From the NCBI GenBank assembly GCA_035571515.1, contig DATNCQ010000145.1, forward strand, positions 1 to 64,000: 64,000 bases of DNA. The letters run 5' to 3'. Below the pieces are notes generated by a model. That model had not been told where the DNA came from. It made no database searches and saw only the letters and a list, made by a program, of their open reading frames with translations. The stretch comes from Gp6-AA40 sp035571515 (lineage in GTDB: Bacteria; Acidobacteriota; Vicinamibacteria; Vicinamibacterales; UBA2999). How positions within the stretch are numbered: the first letter of the stretch is position 1; each line of letters opens with the position of its first letter. Below are positions 61,393-64,000 of the stretch, piece by piece. Both the position numbers and the translations under genes were made by a program.

Positions 61393-61466
61393 GCGGGCGT
61401 CTTCTAGTGGCAAGAAAGAGGCTTCCCAAGCCTAGAACACGGGTTCGATTCCCGTCGCCCGCTCCA
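61393..61466 (+). tRNA. tRNA-Gly (anticodon CCC)
   Basis: A 74-base cloverleaf with encoded CCA. The acceptor stem GCGGGCG/CGCCCGC is perfect. The D-stem is TTCT/AGAA, the anticodon loop TTCCCAA gives CCC, and the T-arm is ACGGG-TTCGATT-CCCGT. The anticodon stem's outermost pair is G-A, a mismatch. A TAAAAT lies 13 bases upstream and may be its -10 element. It reads the GGG glycine codon. Confidence 0.93.
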
Positions 61467-61494
61467 ACCTTCGCGCCTCGATTCCGCGAAGGTT
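61466..61494. terminator. Perfect 10-base hairpin directly after the tRNA
   Basis: AACCTTCGCG (61466-61475) and CGCGAAGGTT (61485-61494) with a nine-base loop start at the final A of the tRNA CCA end. There is no U-run on the plus strand, so it could instead guide 3' processing or be a repeat element. Confidence 0.5.
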
Positions 61495-61529
61495 GTCCCC
61501 CGTAGCTCGCGAAGCGAGCGAAGGGGGAC
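61495..61529. repeat. Second, two-part hairpin following the tRNA
   Basis: GTCCCCC (61495-61501) pairs with GGGGGAC (61523-61529), and inside it GCTCGC (61505-61510) with GCGAGC (61514-61519). It differs from the TGAA-loop family and looks like another class of dispersed element. It ends six bases before the stop codon of the minus-strand beta-barrel gene. Confidence 0.6.
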
Positions 61530-61535
61530 CGCACC

Positions 61536-62192
61536 CTATCTGACCGACACTCCCACCGACAACCCGACGATCTGCTTCGACGGCAATCCGGACGTGGCGC
61601 CAAGGCGATGAAACCGGATGTCGAAGCCGACCGCGAGGCGCTCGCGGATGAACCAGCGCGCTCCCCCGCCCACGTTGATGGTGCGCGTCCGGCGTTCGCG
61701 CGCGGTCGATGCCGCCGGCGTCGTGTCCGATGCCGCCACGTCCACGCCGGCGCGCGTGGATGTGACGCCGACGCCGGCGCTCAGGTAGCTCCAGCCGTCG
61801 TGCGTCCCGAAGTTGAACGAGAGTTGCGGCGCGACGGTCGTGACCGTCATCGACGCGCCAACCCCGGCGGCGGATCCGACAATCGTCGTCGTCGATCCAC
61901 TCGCGGTCGAGGTCGTCGCCGGCGACCTGGCGCTGCCGCGCGCGCGCGTCAGGTCGATGCCCACCCCGACGCGCGAGATGCCGAGGCTGAACGGATACAG
62001 GTGGGCGCCCGCGCCGAATCCGAACCCACGCTGCGGCGCGAGCGTGTTCTCCGGCACGGGTGGATAAAAGGCGTCGCCGCCGGGCGTGCCGGACATCGAG
62101 CCGCGCACGTCGATGACGTACGGACCCGGCGGCGACTGAGCGAATGCTGCGGTCGACATCAACAGGGCCGCGATGCACAGCCCTGTCTTCAC
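61536..62192 (-). CDS. Exported beta-barrel-like protein
   Basis: A 218-residue protein with signal peptide (LCIAALLMSTAAFAQ), then a glycine/threonine-rich, alternating-hydrophobic pattern (FGFGAGAHLYPFSLGISRVGV, VGGGARWFIRERLAVGFDIRF) ending in a strand with a terminal aromatic-free VSVR. It looks like an eight-stranded outer-membrane barrel of the OmpA/Ail-like type, with a Ser/Thr-rich loop (about 85-115). The start is GTG 62192, sharing a base with the stop of the upstream gene (TAGTG). Confidence 0.65.
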   Translation of the reverse strand: MKTGLCIAALLMSTAAFAQSPPGPYVIDVRGSMSGTPGGDAFYPPVPENTLAPQRGFGFGAGAHLYPFSLGISRVGVGIDLTRARGSARSPATTSTASGSTTTIVGSAAGVGASMTVTTVAPQLSFNFGTHDGWSYLSAGVGVTSTRAGVDVAASDTTPAASTARERRTRTINVGGGARWFIRERLAVGFDIRFHRLGATSGLPSKQIVGLSVGVSVR

Positions 62193-62467
62193 TACTTCCC
62201 CGCTTTCGACTTCCGGCGCTCGGCCCAGTACTTCCGCATGCGCGCCGAAACTGCCTTGCGCGCCGCCGCGGACATCGCCGGGCGGCGCCGCGCCGTCGAC
62301 GCCTGACCGTTGGCGGCCTGCGCTCGTCGCCCGCGCCCGAACAGATCCGGAAACGCCGATCGAATGGCCGCTTCTTCCTGTCGAAGTTCGTCGAGCCGTG
62401 CCTGTGCCCCGAGTCGCGCCAGCCGGCGCAGTTGTTCCTGATTGAGATTCGCCAACGTGTCCTCCAT
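62192..62467 (-). CDS. Small basic hypothetical protein
   Basis: A 91-residue protein: an acidic-helical N-terminal half (LNQEQLRRLARLGAQARLDEL) and a Lys/Arg/Ala-rich C-terminus (SAAARKAVSARMRKYWAERR), which may bind nucleic acid. ATG 62467 has GGAGG close by (CGACATGGAGG just downstream overlap, so the ribosome site is not clean). The stop is linked to the barrel gene start. It is probably the first gene of that pair; no family was recognised. Confidence 0.5.
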   Translation of the reverse strand: MEDTLANLNQEQLRRLARLGAQARLDELRQEEAAIRSAFPDLFGRGRRAQAANGQASTARRRPAMSAAARKAVSARMRKYWAERRKSKAGK

Positions 62468-62513
62468 GTCGCGTCCGAAAGGACCCGGACTCCGGGCCCC
62501 TACTCTGCTCGCC

Positions 62514-63389
62514 CTAGTACCCTTTCGCTGCTGCCGCCGGCTGCCTGCCCTGCGATTCCTGGACGATGCGCACGCCGGCGCTGGCGCCAATCCGCGTCGC
62601 CCCCGCGGCGACCATCGCTTTCAGGCCCTCGAGGTCGCGAACGCCGCCCGCGGCCTTGACGCCCATCTCTTCGCCGACGACGCGGCGCATCAGCGCCACA
62701 TCGGCAGCGGTCGCGCCGCCAGGGCCGAACCCCGTCGACGTCTTCACGTAGTCGGCGGCCGCCGCCTTCGCCAGCGTGCAGGCCGTAATCTTCTCATCGT
62801 CGGTCAGGAGCGCCGCCTCGATGATGACCTTGCTGAGCGCCCCCGCCTCGCGACACGGCGCGGTGACCGACTCGATGTCGCGCTCCACCACACGCAGCTC
62901 GCCCGACTTCAGCGCGCCCACGTTGATGACCATGTCGATCTCGCGGGCGCCGTCGAAAATCGCGCGGCGCGTCTCGTAATGCTTGGTGTCGGGCGTCGTC
63001 GCGCCGAGCGGGAAACCGACCACCGAGCAGACCTTCACGGCCGTCCCCTGCAGCAGCGACGCGCAGAGCGCGACCCACGTCGGGTTGACGCAGACGCTCG
63101 CGAACGTGTACTCGGCCGCCTCGCGGCAGAGCGCCTCGATGTCCGTCCGCGTCGCATCGGGCTTGAGCAGCGTGTGGTCGATCATCGAGGCGACCCCGCC
63201 GGGCGCGCCGCCGCTGGCGTGCAGACCGAGCCGTGTCGCGCCCGCATCGAGCACGCCCCGCAGGCGGTCGGGACAGCACTCGTAGAGCAGCGCATGGCAG
63301 CTGCAGCGCGACGGCGCCGGCGCCGACTCGCTCGCCGCGATCTCCTCGACGATGATCTGGATGAGGCGCTGCAGGTCGAGGGGCTGCAT
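62514..63389 (-). CDS. deoC: Deoxyribose-phosphate aldolase with N-terminal encapsulation-like helix
   Basis: Splits 2-deoxyribose 5-phosphate to acetaldehyde and glyceraldehyde 3-phosphate. The aldolase core (about 70-285) has the Schiff-base Lys in YVKTSTGFGPGG and the conserved VINVGALKSG. Before it lies a 65-residue extension: an amphipathic helix (PLDLQRLIQIIVEEIAA) of the kind that targets enzymes into bacterial microcompartments, then a Cys-rich segment (CSCHALLYECCPDRL). ATG 63389 overlaps the rpiB stop. This domain order is that of DeoC from sugar-phosphate microcompartment loci. Confidence 0.9.
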   Translation of the reverse strand: MQPLDLQRLIQIIVEEIAASESAPAPSRCSCHALLYECCPDRLRGVLDAGATRLGLHASGGAPGGVASMIDHTLLKPDATRTDIEALCREAAEYTFASVCVNPTWVALCASLLQGTAVKVCSVVGFPLGATTPDTKHYETRRAIFDGAREIDMVINVGALKSGELRVVERDIESVTAPCREAGALSKVIIEAALLTDDEKITACTLAKAAAADYVKTSTGFGPGGATAADVALMRRVVGEEMGVKAAGGVRDLEGLKAMVAAGATRIGASAGVRIVQESQGRQPAAAAKGY

Positions 63390-64000
63390 CAGGGCTGACG
63401 ACGCTCGAGCTCGCGCACCTTCGCGAGCCTGCGGATGTACCGGGCCTCGCGCATCGGCGTGCCCAGGAACGTGTCCACGATCTCGAGCGCGTCGGAAGTG
63501 GAGACGAGCGTGGATCCAAGCGCCAGGACGTTGGCGCCGTTGTGTTCGCGCGCGTAGCGCGCCAGCGTCCGGTCGGTGCACATGGCCGCGCGGATGCCGC
63601 GCAGCTTGTTGGCGGCGATGGTGGACCCGAGCCCCGCGCCGTCGATGGCAATCCCCGCGTCGGCCTCGCCGCGCGCGACGTGCAGCGCGACGGCGCCCGC
63701 CGTGTCGGGATAGTCCACCGGCTCGCTGGTGTGGGTGCCGAGATCGTGCACGGAGAGCCCCCGCGCGCGGAGATGCGCGACAATCGCCGCCTTCAGCGCC
63801 ACCGAGGTGTGATCGCCGGCGATGGCAACGGTCCGGATGTCCGCGCGCGGCGCCAGCGACGCGTCGTCCGCGGCGCCGTTCTCGTTCACGACCGACACGC
63901 GCCGCGCCTTGAGCGTATCCGCCGCGAGCGGCGTCACGTGGCCGCCGCCGACGAGCGTCACGGTGCTGCCGTATTCGATGACGCGCGCATCGGCCTCGGT
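63389..64000 (-). CDS. rpiB: Ribose-5-phosphate isomerase B with N-terminal extension (5' end beyond window)
   Basis: Isomerises ribose and ribulose 5-phosphate. The C-terminal 145 residues are RpiB/LacA-like: IAGDHTSVALKAAI, VDYPDTAGAVALHVARGEADAG, GSTIAANKLRGIRAAMCTD, and NVLALGSTLVS. In many RpiB proteins a Cys occupies the GIAIDG position; here it is Asp, so the catalytic base may differ. An extra N-terminal segment (GGGHVTPLAADTLKARR) precedes it and the frame stays open to the window edge. Such extensions are known from microcompartment-associated RpiB. Confidence 0.85.
   Translation of the reverse strand, partial: TEADARVIEYGSTVTLVGGGHVTPLAADTLKARRVSVVNENGAADDASLAPRADIRTVAIAGDHTSVALKAAIVAHLRARGLSVHDLGTHTSEPVDYPDTAGAVALHVARGEADAGIAIDGAGLGSTIAANKLRGIRAAMCTDRTLARYAREHNGANVLALGSTLVSTSDALEIVDTFLGTPMREARYIRRLAKVRELERRQP

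Noticed and set aside
61393..61535. Genomic-island attachment site at the tRNA-Gly 3' end
   Set aside because: No integrase gene and no repeated tRNA 3' end were found within the window; the adjoining genes are small and not mobile-element-like.
61432..62178. Minus-strand frame running through the tRNA-Gly gene
   Set aside because: It reads through the tRNA and the barrel gene in a different frame; the RATGIEPVF-type ending is the usual spurious translation of a tRNA.

Overview
The window is a 64 kb, GC-rich, gene-dense bacterial chromosome segment. My inference is an Acidobacteriota-type genome, possibly Vicinamibacteria. The reasons are diderm features (BamD-like lipoprotein, predicted beta-barrel), a Ser/Thr kinase with a C-terminal DUF4384-like domain, TPR and CHAT proteins, a SpoIVB-type S55 peptidase without sporulation genes, and many short palindromic repeats. 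No rRNA or lineage-diagnostic gene is present, so the phylum is not proven.

Layout. 1-9 kb: housekeeping genes on the plus strand: lexA, a DUF3467 protein, nth, a zincin-like peptidase, rsmA, RNase J, ftsK and an AMIN/Amidase_3 cell-wall amidase. 9-19 kb: minus-strand accessory region with a secreted collagen-like protein and a same-strand cluster of C11 (clostripain-like) peptidase, basic coiled-coil protein, TPR-CHAT protein, ECF sigma factor and receptor Ser/Thr kinase. 19-23 kb: pepA and a small glycosyltransferase group. 22.7-36.3 kb: one long minus-strand aromatic amino-acid operon, aroDE-trpE-trpG-trpD-trpC-trpF-trpB-trpA-aroQ-aroF-tyrA. It continues without a clear break into CoA-transferase, thiolase and JAMM-peptidase genes. 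It starts behind a complete transcription attenuator whose leader peptide carries three consecutive Trp codons.

36-46 kb: divergent S55 peptidase and beta-propeller proteins, an ECF sigma/anti-sigma pair with its own ECF-type promoter, a TPR protein and two peptide-type ABC permeases. 46-50 kb: a PIN/Phd toxin-antitoxin pair and a large sigma-54 activator. 50-58 kb: aroC and the tightly overlapping def-fmt-rsmB-PASTA-rpe-thioesterase-epimerase-BamD series. 58-64 kb: pgsA, sugar nucleotidyltransferase, phosphomannomutase/phosphoglucomutase, tRNA-Gly(CCC), small hypothetical genes, and at the edge deoC plus an N-terminally extended rpiB that resemble the border of a sugar-phosphate bacterial microcompartment locus.

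About a dozen short palindromes (stems of 5-10 bp, usually a TGAA/TTCA loop, often flanked by CTACGT) are scattered between genes, and several lie inside reading frames. The best-supported regulatory discovery is the trp attenuator. The most interesting candidate system is the C11/CHAT/sigma/kinase cluster.
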